Assembly (NCBI GenBank): GCA_023376005.1
Contig: CM042148.1
Span: 68,451,678-68,515,677, forward strand
Direction: 5' to 3'
Origin: Doryteuthis pealeii
Lineage: Eukaryota; Mollusca; Cephalopoda; Myopsida; Loliginidae
Length of the DNA stretch: 64,000 nucleotides
Each line of letters begins with the position of its first letter. Position 1 is the first letter of the stretch. Made by a program: the position numbers and the translations under genes. This document shows, one piece after another, positions 21,328 to 31,395 of the stretch. The notes under the pieces are model-generated. The model made no database searches and was not told where the DNA came from. It was given only the letters and a program-made list of their open reading frames with translations.

Positions 21328-21905
21328 CAGTAAAATGATTGGCTGGTGTCAGCCATAAATACAGAGCAATGTAGAGGTACAATACCTATGACTACAACGT
21401 CGTATCAGTACTATTACTTACCTGCTCGATTATACCACTCTGTTACCGTGGCTCCACTAGTCTGCTACTAAAATATATGAATATATGTACTAAATATATC
21501 TCTTCCCGGGACATATCATATTAAAAAATATGATTGGCTAGTGTCAGCCATAAATACAGAGCAATGTAGAGGTACAATACCTATGACTACAACGTCGTAT
21601 CAGTACTATTACTTACCTGCTCGATTATACCACTCTGTTACCGTGGCTCCACTAGTCTGCTACTAAAATATATGAATATATGTACTAAATATATCTCTTC
21701 CCGGGACATATCACATGGGTATTAAAAAATATGATTGGCTAGTTTCAGCCATAAATACAGAGCAATGTAGAGTACAATGCCCACGACTACAACGTCGCAT
21801 CAGTACTATTACTGACCTGCTCAATTGTACCACTCTGTTACCATGGCTCCACTACTCTGCTACTAAAATATATAATATATATCCTAAATATATCCCTTCC
21901 CGGGA
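21328..21905. repeat. Tandem triplication of a 195-bp unit
   Basis: Units start at about 21335, 21530 and 21730 (ATGATTGGCTGGTGTCAGCC). The first two are almost identical; the third has about ten changes. Each ends TCTCTTCCCGGGACATATCA. The spacing and recent homogeneity suggest local amplification. No coding frame spans a unit. Confidence 0.9.
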
Positions 21906-22960
21906 CATATCACATGGGTACAAAAAAAAAACTGATACAGCGCCTACAAAAATGCATATCAACGAAAATGGTGATTATGTAGAAAAATAGATACATGTTG
22001 AAATTTTAAAATGAGGTAGACATCGTTGAAAATAGATAATAAACATTTCTGTGATTCGTAAATATTTTGGAGACCTTACCTTTGGGATTGCCCTTGTACA
22101 ATTACTGCTGATGCTGTAGACTCCTTGTGAAACATAGGACTGCAGCCAGACCGCATCAATGATGATGATGCTCTTTCTGTAGCAAGTAGCTTTTTATTGG
22201 GTGGAATTTTTAGCCCTTATTCCAGCTGCTTTTTCCTTCTCCTAAATAAGTTTACCTACTTACAAGTGTTAGATAATTAGGACCATATGACCTTTAGGCA
22301 CCCCTTTTTTATCCCGATTCAGAAGGACATGTTTTTCATTTACACGATCAATATCCGGTTGTTTGTCAGGGGTTAGGGTTAGGGTTAGGGTTAGGGATTG
22401 GGGTTAGGGTTAGGGTTAGGGGTTAGTTTTATAATTTAAAAAACCTCTAAAAATCGTCTGTTAACAAACAACCGGATATTGACAGTGTAAATGAAAAACA
22501 TGTCCTTCTGAATCGAGATCAAAAAGGAGTGCCTAAAGATCATATGGTTCAATAATTGAAAGGTTTCTTTTTATGTACAGTAGTGTAGAATTTAAAAAGT
22601 AACTAGTCATTTTTAGTTATGGAAAAAAAAACCCCGGAAGATAACAGACAAGACTTAGCTTTTCACTGACCTTGTTAACTAGTCTCTGATTAGTCAATTT
22701 GATTAGGGAGAACAAGAAGTATGGCATCTGTCATCTGTAAGCTAATTCTTCCTACAGGTGTATTGGTTGATTTTTACTGAATAAAGATGTCTCCAAGTCT
22801 TGTGTTTGTTTAATAAGAACCAGAATAGACACAAAGATGAAGAATTCCAAATTACTGTAATGACTGATCAGACAAAAAAAAGTATAAGTGATTCTATGAT
22901 ATGAAGGTAATTCCAAGAATAAGGTCTTCTCCAAAGTACTGGGGATGCAGGGAAACTGTT
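21905..22960. repeat. Repeat F, copy 2 (interrupted by family E)
   Basis: Begins ACTGATACAGCGCCTACAAA and carries the minus-strand IIIDAVWLQSYV segment near 22110-22180, then the E element at 22280-22550, then TCTGTAAGCTAATTCTTCC near 22733 and AATGACTGATCAGACAAAAA near 22858. The order of blocks differs from copy 1, so one copy is rearranged. Confidence 0.5.
22280..22550. mobile_element. Family E TIR element, copy 2
   Basis: It begins GGACCATATGACC and ends CATATGGTTC. The flanking octamers GATAATTA and AATAATTG share the central six bases. The loop has (TTAGGG)n: six clear TTAGGG units in two runs. The arms again carry AATATCCGGTTGTT and its inverse. Length 271 bp with no transposase. Confidence 0.85.
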
Positions 22961-23352
22961 CAAGCGGCTATTGGCAACACTATTTAGCCTTAACTAAATT
23001 CTGCTTTTCTCAAACTCATCTGATCATGTGACTTTCTAAGCTAATCAGAGGCCCACTTCAGATGAGTTTGGGGTTAAGACCGATAATTACAAGAATAAGG
23101 TCTTCTCCAAAATTCTGGGAATGCAGGGAAACTGTTCAAGTGGCTATTGGCAACACTATTCTCTTTGAGGGGCAAGCACAGGTGCATGGACATTTTCATA
23201 ATTCCTGAACATTTTTTTACCACATGCATGGAGAAGAAACATTAACAAAAATATTTGTCTTAACTAAATTCTGCTTTTCTTAAACTCATCTGATCATGTG
23301 ACTTTCTAAGCTAATCAGAGGCCCACTTCAGATGAGTTTGTGGGTAAAGACC
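22900..23352. repeat. Direct duplication W with palindromic segment
   Basis: AGAATAAGGTCTTCTCCAAA to GGCAACACTATT (from 22918 and 23092) and CTTAACTAAATTCTGCTTTT to CAGATGAGTTTG (from 22990 and 23260) occur twice. The second copy has about 90 extra bases between the blocks. AAACTCATCTGA and TCAGATGAGTTT form a hairpin in each copy. Confidence 0.8.
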
Positions 23353-23606
23353 TGTCAATTTAAATTGTCGCATTGTGGTAATAAGGAAATGAAGAAATAA
23401 AAAAAAAGATCAATGGAAAATTTTAACAAATAAATAAATAAGTAGATTATACACACAGATAGGGCAAGGGAGACAGTGTGGCTGACCAGCAGAGTTAGAT
23501 TAGATCTAAGGATGGATGTTAATGTTCAAGATGTAGCCAACTCCTTTGATTTATTCACAATTAGCAATTATCAATTCAATGATGTAGGATTGGAATTAAC
23601 TTTCTG

Positions 23607-23611
<5 letters not shown>

Positions 23612-23642
<31 letters not shown>
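23612..23642. repeat. (GT)n microsatellite
   Basis: About 16 GT units in unrecognised sequence. Confidence 0.9.
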
Positions 23643-23645
<3 letters not shown>

Positions 23646-23783
23646 AGTTAGGGTAGTGAAGACAAAGTTAATCACACTTGGTAGTAGTCAGTTTTTCTCT
23701 GATGTAATTTTTTAAAACAGGCTAGGCATGAAACTGAAAGTTACTTAGCGTCATCGACTTTGCTATTCTAACTTAGATATACA

Positions 23784-24174
23784 CTAGAAGCGGCTACCCA
23801 GCGCCGCCTGGGCAGAGGGGGTGGGTAAAAAGGTAGTCCCGTAGATCCATTATTGTTGAATCGTGATTTTGATCCTCACAGGATGCCCCATTAAAATCCC
23901 TATGTAAAAAAGACGTTACATTGATCCAGACAATTTGAAAAGAAAAATTAATGTCTCCTATCTAAAATACTAAATGCAAAAAAAATCCATGCCGTTATCA
24001 TTTAAATTTTATTTTTCTAATTACCAAATATAAATCAAATCTTCATTATTTTTGCTCAAAAACCAAGCCCTGGTGATATTTAATGTCTATATATATCTAC
24101 TTTGTCGTTAATTATTTTATTTCCAAAGTTTCCTCAAAACATACAGATTCACACAACTGCCCTTTATATATGTA
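23784..24174 (-). mobile_element. Helitron family I, full length
   Basis: The minus-strand 3' end is CTAG (23784-23787), with a GC hairpin CCCAG-GCGGCG-CTGGG about 9 nt inside, followed outward by T. The 5' region TATATAAAGGGCAGTTGTG ends at the junction with the next copy. This is the best-preserved 3' end in the window. No protein is encoded. Confidence 0.85.
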
Positions 24175-24840
24175 CTAAAAGTGGCTACCCAGCGTTGCCT
24201 GGGTAGAGGGGGTATTTTTAAAGGTTAGTCTCGCAGATCCATTATTACTTATCGTGAGTGAATCCTTGCTGATTGCCCCATAAAAATTCCAGCGGAAATA
24301 TATAACAATATAGTAAGAAATTTCCATTCAATGATTTACAATAAAAAAAAGGTATAAATGATGCAATTAATTCAATCAATCAATATTATATTTCAAAAAA
24401 AAAAAAAAAAAAAAAAAAAAAAACAAAAAAAAGAAGATAAACAAAATAAAATGCAAATGACTTTCCCTTCTGTTACTTTTCAAATTTTAAATTTTTAAAT
24501 ATCTTCCCAAATATGAATTTATTTTTTAGATATCTTCATGAATTTAAATCAAATCTTCATTATTTTTGCTCAAAAACGCAGCCCTGGTGACATTTAATGT
24601 GTATGTATATTTTCTTTGTCATTAATTGTTTTATTTTTTAAGTTTCCTCCGGACATACAGATACACACAACTGCCCATTACATTAGGACATACATACACA
24701 CAACTGCCCTTTATATATGTATAGATAGATTACATTTGGACATACATACACACAACTACCCTTTATATATGTACAGGTAGATTACATTTGGACATACATG
24801 CACACAACTGCCCTTTATATATGTATAGAATAGATGCTCT
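24174..24840 (-). mobile_element. Tandem Helitron family I with reiterated 5' ends
   Basis: A second minus-strand copy directly abuts the first. Its 3' end has decayed to CTTTTAGT with the hairpin CCCAGGCAACGCTGGG-like. Its 5' end is repeated: the block AACTGCCCTTTATATATGTA recurs near 24700, 24758 and 24812 at about 58-bp spacing. A poly-A run of about 35 lies inside near 24396-24430. End reiteration is known for rolling-circle elements. Confidence 0.8.
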
Positions 24841-26085
24841 ATCAATCAATTTGAGCACTCTTTACATAAGAATATCTGCTGTTGTGGTTGTTAATTTCTA
24901 ACACATACCACACAATTGTTTGATTGATTGATTTCAATGGCATGTCAATCCGTCTATGGGTATTTTATTTAGATAATAACCCAGGGAAAATCAGATGTTA
25001 ATAATAAAAGTAAAGCAGATCTCTGTAAGGAGACAATACATAATCATCTCCCTTGAAGAATGGGGTTTGACTATTAGGTAGCCCATCGACTACTACATGA
25101 AATCTCACAAGCAAGCGTATGGCAGCAAAAGAAAAATGGACGAGAAAATTGGATTAATTTCATTTATTCAAAAGATAAACAAAAGCTGAAATTGTTGAGA
25201 TGATAATTCTTTCTTTGCTTAGTGAAATGAAGGCAGGTGTGGGGTTGAAAGTCTTTTTCTTTGTCGGCTGATTCGGACGTGGGTTGAAAGTCTGTTCTGG
25301 CTGACGACTTAGTTCTGTGTGATGTGGGGTGTGGTGTAGGTTGGAGGTATGGTGGTCCTTGAGCTTGGCCTGGTAGGTGCGACACTTTGAGCCAACGCCA
25401 AAAGTCAATTGCCCTATCAACTTTAAGTGAGCTGTTTTTATAGTTATCAATCGGCTTGAGATTCGCTTTGAAAGGTTTTGGTAGGAAAATTTACGATTGT
25501 TGAACAAACATTAAATAGGGCATACTTTTAATTGTTTATAAAATTTGTTTTTCATCCGGAAGCCTGTGTGGAGCCTATGCATGGAACACTTGTTTTGTTC
25601 ATTTCATTTAGAACTACTGTTGGGTCAACATCCGTTTGATATTACATTCTTAGTAGCTTAGGTTCTGTTTTGAAATGTTTTTTGTTTTTTCTTTCAATTT
25701 GTTTTGTTAGTGAGTGGATGTATTGGGTTAGTAAAATTTGTGAATCAAGAGAGATATCTATTTCTGTTATAACATACATGACAATTTAAAAAAGAATTAC
25801 TTTCTTTATTTCTGTTCTTTAAACAGTTAATATATTTTTTCTCTGTTCACCATTGAAATATAAACTTGAGATTGCTATGACCATTTTTAATGCCATCTAG
25901 TAAACCTTTTACCGTTTTTGTAACCCTTTCATATACTGCTTGTTCATAGATAAATATGTACACACTTTATCTATTGGGATATATTTGTGTATTCTTGTTA
26001 ATACATCTTGCATGTTTATTATGTATGTATTAAATGTTTCTATATATATATAAATGAGATTATCTTGTCTTTCCTTTCGTTTATT
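24840..26085. other. No clear gene; possible LTR-like stretch on minus strand
   Basis: On the minus strand, TATAAAAACAGC near 25440 lies about 280 bp before an AATAAATGAAATTAATCC near 25150, the TATA-to-polyadenylation arrangement of an LTR. A 115-residue minus-strand frame (25160-25507) is Thr/Pro/His-rich with two NP(T/R)P-type repeats (QTFNPRPNQP and KTFNPTPAF) but matches nothing I know. 25510-26085 shows nothing. Confidence 0.25.
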
Positions 26086-26109
26086 CAGTGTTAGAGTATG
26101 ATGGATAAG

Positions 26110-26385
26110 CTAATGATAATATTGAACCTTAGTGAGTTGTGAGATGAACAAGACATGCTGGACACTGCCGGAGAAGCAAGGATGAACTCATAAGGGATGT
26201 TCTCCTGTGGAAACCAACACATGGGCATGTCAGTGTGGGCTATCCAGCAAAGACTACAATCTGTTCTGCACAGATACTGGATGCTGTGCAGAGGACCTCC
26301 CATGAGGACAAAGAATGATAAGGACAGTTGGTGAGAGTTTGTCTTCGATATCCGTGCTACTAGTGTGGCATGATGATGATCATTG
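26110..26385 (+). pseudogene. Family M reverse-transcriptase C-terminus and tail
   Basis: The frame reads TRHAGHCRRSKDELIRDVLL and WKPTHGHVSVGYPAKT, then shifts; an out-of-frame DIRATSVA and stop follow, then a TGATGATGAT tail. These are the conserved C-terminal blocks of this endonuclease-reverse transcriptase family. The copy is 5' truncated and frameshifted. Confidence 0.75.
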
Positions 26386-26394
26386 GAACTAATA

Positions 26395-26660
26395 ACATGG
26401 GCCTTTCAGGGCCTGTGTCTATTAATGAAATTAACGGCGTTGATCCCAGGGGGCCATCCCCCAGGCAACACCTTCTCCCTTGATTTAAAGCAGCAGGGCT
26501 AGCTTTATTGCCCAGTTCCTGAGACGCCCCCCTTGAGGGTGAATACCGATGGGATCAACGCATTTTTTGCATCCGCCACCCATGAGCTTCGGTTCGTGGG
26601 TGGTCCCACATTAATAGGGCCTTGTGCCTAACCTGTACACGTGGGGTACGTGGTAAATAC
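26395..26660 (+). mobile_element. Dispersed repeat P, copy 2
   Basis: Colinear with 14655-14940. It starts right after the family M tail, so it could have inserted there or the two could have moved together. Confidence 0.65.
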
Positions 26661-26699
26661 AACAGCATTGTAACAAAAAATATAATTTCCTAAATATGT

Positions 26700-27280
26700 A
26701 AGAATAGGAAGAATAGGTTTCAGAATTTAGGATAACCCTTTTCCACACTTTGCGCTTGATTTCCGGCTTTTGTGAGAATAACCCTTTTTTGTTTTCAAAA
26801 GAAGTCTCTATCAAATTTGAGGCATGCATAAGCCAGAAATAAGGGCATCTCTAATAGCTTCCTCTTTGTAAACTTGAGTGGTAACATCTTTGAATTTACA
26901 GTCCTTCACCGGAGCATGCAATGCTTGAAGATATTGATCCAAGGTTATGCTGGCTTGTTGAGTTCTGGTTGCATATTGTACATGCCTGGCGTATATCTCC
27001 TTTCTTTCTTTTTTCTGGGATGAAAGCTCTCTTTAGAATGTTAATAGCTTCTTCAAAGTCTGAACATTCACTGAACAGTTTGTATACACCCGACGACATG
27101 TAAAATTTATAAGAATATCTAACTCCTCTCTTTCGATATGCTTGAGGAAGTTTTAAAATGTTTGCTACCAATGATTCCATATTTTCTCTGGCCTGGGGGG
27201 TCTTAATATCTAGATCCAGAATTTTATATGAACCAACAGATGGTTGATATACCGTAAAACAAAACAAACTAACTAATTTT
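26700..27280 (-). pseudogene. LTR-retrotransposon gag remnant, frameshifted
   Basis: The minus-strand frame 26896-27267 includes YKFYMSSGVYKLF and FEEAINILKRAFIPEKRK. Past a frameshift the adjoining frame continues with TLDQYLQAL and EEAIRDALISGL. The pattern (chain of helices, an AI..LKR.FI block, a LDQYLQ.L block, an IRDA.I.GL block) fits the capsid-like gag domain of Ty3/Gypsy-type elements. Stops and the shift make it non-functional. The element type is inference. Confidence 0.6.
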
Positions 27281-27289
27281 TTCTATAAA

Positions 27290-27655
27290 CATCATCATCA
27301 GCATCATCATCATCATCATCAGGTCACGCTCTGGGGCAAGGATTCCCATGACTCTCCCTTCCAAGAGCTCCTGTCAGTCAATGTTCCTGGTAGGTCCTTT
27401 GTGCGACATCCAGAATTTGCACAGAGTTGATTAATGTACGTCCTTGCAGGTCATCCCACATTGGTGCGTCCATATGCAGGTGTCCATAGTAGAATGTCAC
27501 TTATGAGTTCGTTCTTGCTCCTTCAGCAGAGTCTGGCATATCTTGTTCACCTCATCTGGATGGTTTGTGTGATAGTGGGCAAGTGACCATACAGCTGTTT
27601 CTTTGTGGGATACTACTTCCAGGATTTATTCAATATCTTTTGAATTATGTTCTAT
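27290..27655 (-). pseudogene. Family M C-terminus with (ATG)n tail
   Basis: The minus strand reads TRxxGHC-like, a (K/R)DELIS-like segment and TYINQLC(A)NSGCR, and ends in (ATGATG)n at 27297-27325. It lies between the gag remnant and LTR-like DNA of the same strand, and may have inserted into that element. Confidence 0.65.
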
Positions 27656-28130
27656 AGGGCCAGTCGAGTTGTAGTAGTAGTCGTCAGTAGTAGTAATAGT
27701 CGTTAGTTCAGAAACAACATATGCAAGTCGTATAGTTACAAAAAGGTTGTTTATTCCTTTCTAGGCTTGTGGGTCCTTTTTCAGAGAGAAGGAGAGAGAC
27801 AGAGAGGGTAAGGTCAATTATTCTATCCTAAATCATGTTCGGTACTACTATGCGCAACACATTATGGGGGGAATCGGGAAGCCCAGTCTGCCTCTTACGA
27901 AGGCCCAGCCGAAAAAATGCCCGATTTTTCTCTTCTTCTGTTTCTCGTCCCGGGTTGGGAGGGTCACCCACTTCCTCTTCCGGTCAAAACTTCCGTTTTT
28001 ATTTTTAAATCTAGTTCCAAGGTCATTCGTCGGTCAATTGCTGGCACCCCTGTTGAGTGTTTATCCTTCTAAACTATTTACCTTTATTCTTATTTCTTTT
28101 TCTTCTCTTTCTCCAGAAATGTGAATTCTT
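27655..28130 (-). promoter_or_regulatory. Possible LTR of the gag-bearing element
   Basis: On the minus strand a GC-richer stretch leads to GGAATAAACAACC (possible polyadenylation signal near 27750), followed by a CGACTACTACTAC-rich end and TGGCCC, a position where a primer-binding site (TGG...) would start. It precedes the gag remnant in the same orientation, as a 5' LTR would. No paired copy exists in the window. Confidence 0.3.
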
Positions 28131-28705
28131 TTCAATCCCCAAATTCCCTGTAGACCATAATAATTATGCTACAAATTATTCGATCTGTTTCAGTGGAAAT
28201 ACTTCCATAATTTAAGATGAACAGATCTTTATATTGCCAAAAACCCAATGATTGTTCAATCTATGGAATTGACTCCAATTGGAACGTTTCTTTCTAATCT
28301 CCTAGAAGCATTTGAAGAAAAGAAAACCTTTTTTTTTATTGTGTCAACAAACCTGTAAATTGTCGATTGTAAGTATTTTCTAAGAAACTGACTGTTGGAT
28401 TATTTGGTGGATATAAGCCATGCTACAATACACCACTTAAATTCATAGACTAAGCGAGGTTATGTGGTTTAAACCTCAGCCAATCAACAGCCCGAATGCA
28501 TGGCTGGTTGACTACTTAATCACTGATACTGAGATACTTCCATTTCCAATCATTGATGAAGGACTTGTAAGGCTGTTTTTTTTTTTTTTTTTTTTGAGTA
28601 GTCCATAACATGCAGGACTCTACTTTGGCCCTTATTTTTGTTTTTTCCCTTTTTATCAATGGATTCTTCGTAAGTTTTATTTAATTTACGTATAGGGTTT
28701 TGTTT
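28130..28705. other. No recognisable feature; poly-T near 28577-28595
   Basis: AT-rich sequence with a repeat-D-like trace but no ORF, hairpin or family match that I could support. Confidence 0.5.
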
Positions 28706-28709
28706 TCAA

Positions 28710-28949
28710 TTGCAAAAAACGTATATTTTATTTTATTTTTTTTCTTTCTTTTATCAAAACGCTATTTTTTTCAATGGACATCGGAAAAAAAGAAAAAGAA
28801 AAAAGGCAGTGAAAACAGCCATTAAAATGAAAACGGCCATTAAAAAGAAAAAGGCCGTGAAAACGGCCATTAAAAACAAAAAGGCAGCGAAAACGGCCAT
28901 TAAAAACAAAAAGGTCATTAAAAAGAAATTGGGCAAGCGAAAAGAATGA
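28710..28949 (+). CDS. Questionable Lys/Ala-rich repeat peptide (30-bp tandem repeat)
   Basis: From about 28790 a 30-bp unit repeats four to five times in frame, encoding KTAIKNKKAV-type decapeptides, and ends KKKLGKRKE before a TGA stop. The first 25 residues are hydrophobic/aromatic, from T-rich DNA. The basic repeat resembles histone-H1-like or nucleolar tails, but a short minisatellite with a multiple-of-three unit stays open by chance. No splice or promoter evidence. Confidence 0.15.
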   Translation: MQKTYILFYFFSFFYQNAIFFNGHRKKRKRKKAVKTAIKMKTAIKKKKAVKTAIKNKKAAKTAIKNKKVIKKKLGKRKE

Positions 28950-29530
28950 GTAGCACCAAGGAATAACCAAAGGATTCTTTACACAAAGGATCTCTGCTGG
29001 ACAGGCGCTCTTGCTTGAAGCGTAAAGGATGGCTACTAAAATTGTAACATGTTTTGTATTTGTGAGTTTACATCTTTGTTATCAAGTATTGATCAAGTAT
29101 TTTCATTTGGTAAAGGTTCATCTATATTAACCTATTGTTCATGCATTTTTCAACACTTACAATAATTTTTTTTTAAATTATGAAAAAATATTAATTCTTA
29201 ATTTGATCACATACACATAATCAAATTAAAATTTGATAGCGAAATCTTTATTTTTCAGATAAATACTTTTTAATTTTAAACTATTATTGTTATTGTTGTT
29301 TAAACATGTCTTTTGTTTTAAGTTTTATTTTAAAAAATAACAATATTAGTTTATCTTTAGTGCAAAATTAATTTTTTTCACATATGCTAACAACAACATG
29401 AAAAAACTTATTTTTTTATTAAAATCAAAAACTATTTTAGTATAAAAATGTGTATTTTGTTTGTATCAGCTGCTGATTTTGTTTACTAACAACCGGTGAA
29501 AAGCAAAATTCAGTTCCTTACAAAACTGAT
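28950..29530. other. No recognisable feature
   Basis: Very AT-rich sequence with long T and A runs. Nothing I can support. Confidence 0.5.
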
Positions 29531-29533
29531 ATG

Positions 29534-29560
29534 GGCTGGGGTGCCTATTGGTGACTTGGT
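29534..29560. mobile_element. Family E terminal fragment
   Basis: GGGGTGCCTATTGGTGACTT followed by GGTCC matches the right end of family E (GGGGTGCCTAAAGGT..ATGGTCC). The rest of the element is gone. Confidence 0.5.
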
Positions 29561-29668
29561 CCGAATTTTCTTTAATGTTTCCTACTAGAAAACTTACAGA
29601 TTTCCAAATGATGGATAATCTGTCTATGCCAGCCAATGTCTTCCCTATGTATGCATTAACTCGATTCG

Positions 29669-30116
29669 TTTTAATGCACTTAATTCTTGGAACTGTTCAG
29701 TCGGTATTGTTTGATGAAGAAAAGGAGGAAAAGGTGAAGCTTGTTTCGGTAAATTATTTTGTCCTTAAAAAACTTTTGAAAAAGCATTTTATTGCCTCTT
29801 ATAAACAACAGATTTGCATTTAGATTCTCACACGGCTAATTTGTCTCATGATATATATCTATATGTTTGTGTTGTCTGGTGTGTCTTGTATCGTTTCCTG
29901 TGAGCGTCCAAGGGTGGTCATGTCCATGGGCTTAGCTTCTCGTTATTAGGCATGGCCTCCCTTCAATAGTAGTTTAACAAAAATAAAGTTTTTCTTTTAT
30001 TTATTCTTTATAACTTGTACCTACTATTGATAAATAAATTTCTTCTTCTTCTTCTTCTTCTTCTTCTTCTTCTTCTTCTTCTTCTTCTTCTTCTTCTTCT
30101 TCTTCTTCTTCTTCTA
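29669..30116 (+). mobile_element. Truncated retroelement 3' end with (TTC)n tail
   Basis: The insert begins with an open frame (about 29662-29823) whose C-terminus includes LFDEEKEEKVKLVSVNYFVL and ends in TAG, followed by a 3' UTR-like region with AAAATAAAGTTTTTC and AATAAATTTC, and then 24 TTC units. TAAC-like bases on both sides may be a short TSD. The frame plus simple-repeat tail suggests a 5'-truncated non-LTR element. The protein is not recognised. Confidence 0.5.
30044..30115. repeat. (TTC)n microsatellite
   Basis: Twenty-four uninterrupted TTC units forming the tail of the preceding insert. Confidence 0.95.
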
Positions 30117-30588
30117 ACATTGCTTTTTTTGGATGAGATTTTATTACCTAGGTATGTAAACTAGTCTACCAATTTTAGAGACTTACCATTGAGTGTAGAG
30201 ATGTCTCCCTCTTACTTATTCTAATATTCTAAAAATATCCTTTTTTTTTATTTCTTCAGTATTAAAACCAATAGACAAAAATATGTCAAATTTAAAAAAA
30301 AAATGATGTGACATATGTCAGTGTTAAAGTTGTCTCTGTTTTCAATCCAATATGGCTGCTTCCTTCTTGGCCACCTGGTGACATACTCGAACCACGCAAA
30401 TTCCAATATGGCCGCTACCTGTGCTAGAAATAGGTATTTTTTCACTGAAATCACTCTAGCTGCTGACAATTAACACTTAGTATACAATCAGATGTATTTG
30501 TTTATAAAGTTAGTAGAAACTAAATGCTTTTAGTGCCATCAAATAACAAAAACAGAATAACCTTTTGGGTCAGCAGCAAGAATAAGGA

Positions 30589-30882
30589 TTGCTGAAACAG
30601 AAATCCAGGTTTAATAAACAAATATCTTTTGCAGATCTTTCAGACAATCTGGAGACAAGACCATTAACACAAAACAACGTGGGTGTAGTAGATATCTCTG
30701 CTGAGAAACAAAAGAAAAAAAAAAACAAAAAAACAAAAAACAAAAGAAAAGAAAAACAACAAAAAATTGTGGTAGACATATTTTTAGGTTGTTTATTTGT
30801 TTTATTTTTAGTTTTTTTTGTTTTGTTTTTTTTTTTTGTCTTTTTTTTAACATTACCGTCAAATAATTTTACTCTCTTTTGA
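30589..30882 (+). CDS. Doubtful exon candidate
   Basis: TATCTTTTGCAG at 30621-30632 resembles a splice acceptor. The frame after it reads ADLSDNLETRPLTQNNVGVV and DISAEKQK before collapsing into Lys codons from A-rich DNA and Phe/Leu from T-rich DNA. The first 28 residues have ordinary composition, unlike the rest. No donor or partner exon was identified. Confidence 0.15.
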   Translation: MLKQKSRFNKQISFADLSDNLETRPLTQNNVGVVDISAEKQKKKKNKKTKNKRKEKQQKIVVDIFLGCLFVLFLVFFVLFFFFVFFLTLPSNNFTLF

Positions 30883-31044
30883 AATTGTCATACTAAGCCA
30901 AATTCAATCTCCAAGATTCTCCAAGGAACAATTGTAATAATTTCCTGTTGGTTTTTGTTTCTGTGTTTAATGGCATATCAACATTTGCAGGTTATTTAAT
31001 GCCAAAGCCATGCTTGTATAAAAACAATAGTGGTGTAGGATTTA

Positions 31045-31395
31045 ATGTTATTATTATTGAAGCCTACAAATACACGCATGGTTTTTATTCAACGAACTCT
31101 AACCTACTAAACATTGCTCAAAATACCTATACAAGGGGACATAAATTAAAACTCCTTAAAAAATCTTGTAAAGCAAACGCAAGACAAAATTATTTTAGCC
31201 ACAGAGTGGTGAATACATGGAATAAACTACCTTCATCAGTAGTGAATGACCCTTTAAACTCCTTCAAGGCAAAGTTGGATAATCTGTGGAATGATATTAA
31301 ATATTCTGTGGATTTAAAATGAATATTTATAAGGAACAGCTGACAGGTCTCAGACCTAATATACTAGCTGAAAAAGATATTATTATTATTATATT
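31045..31395 (+). pseudogene. Non-LTR retrotransposon 3' end (CR1/Jockey-like)
   Basis: The frame 30948-31322 carries TRGHKLKLLKKSCKANARQN then YFSHRVVNTWNKLP and SFKAKLDNLW before TGA. The RGH.LKL..., (R)..(F/Y)FS.RVV..WN.LP...V and F...LD..W pattern is the well-known C-terminal tail of CR1/Jockey-type reverse transcriptases. About 80 residues remain; the 3' end is an (ATT)n tail at 31378-31392. The first about 30 residues of the frame belong to a repeat D scrap (30960-31005) and are not part of it. Confidence 0.7.

Larger units (their letters stand above)
29570..30215 (-). pseudogene. Family M fragment split by another retroelement
   Basis: 29580-29668 (minus strand, the KAW..IDRLS region) and 30117-30215 (the FTYLGS / DISTL region) are adjacent in other family M copies. 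Here they are separated by about 448 bp. Confidence 0.65.

Noticed and set aside
22380..22430. TTAGGG run as a chromosome end or internal telomere fusion
   Set aside because: The run is short and sits in the loop of a TIR element with target duplications.
25160..25507. 115-residue minus-strand frame as a gene
   Set aside because: No domain, biased composition and a TATA/AATAAA arrangement suggest an LTR-like region instead; kept only as a note in the feature list.
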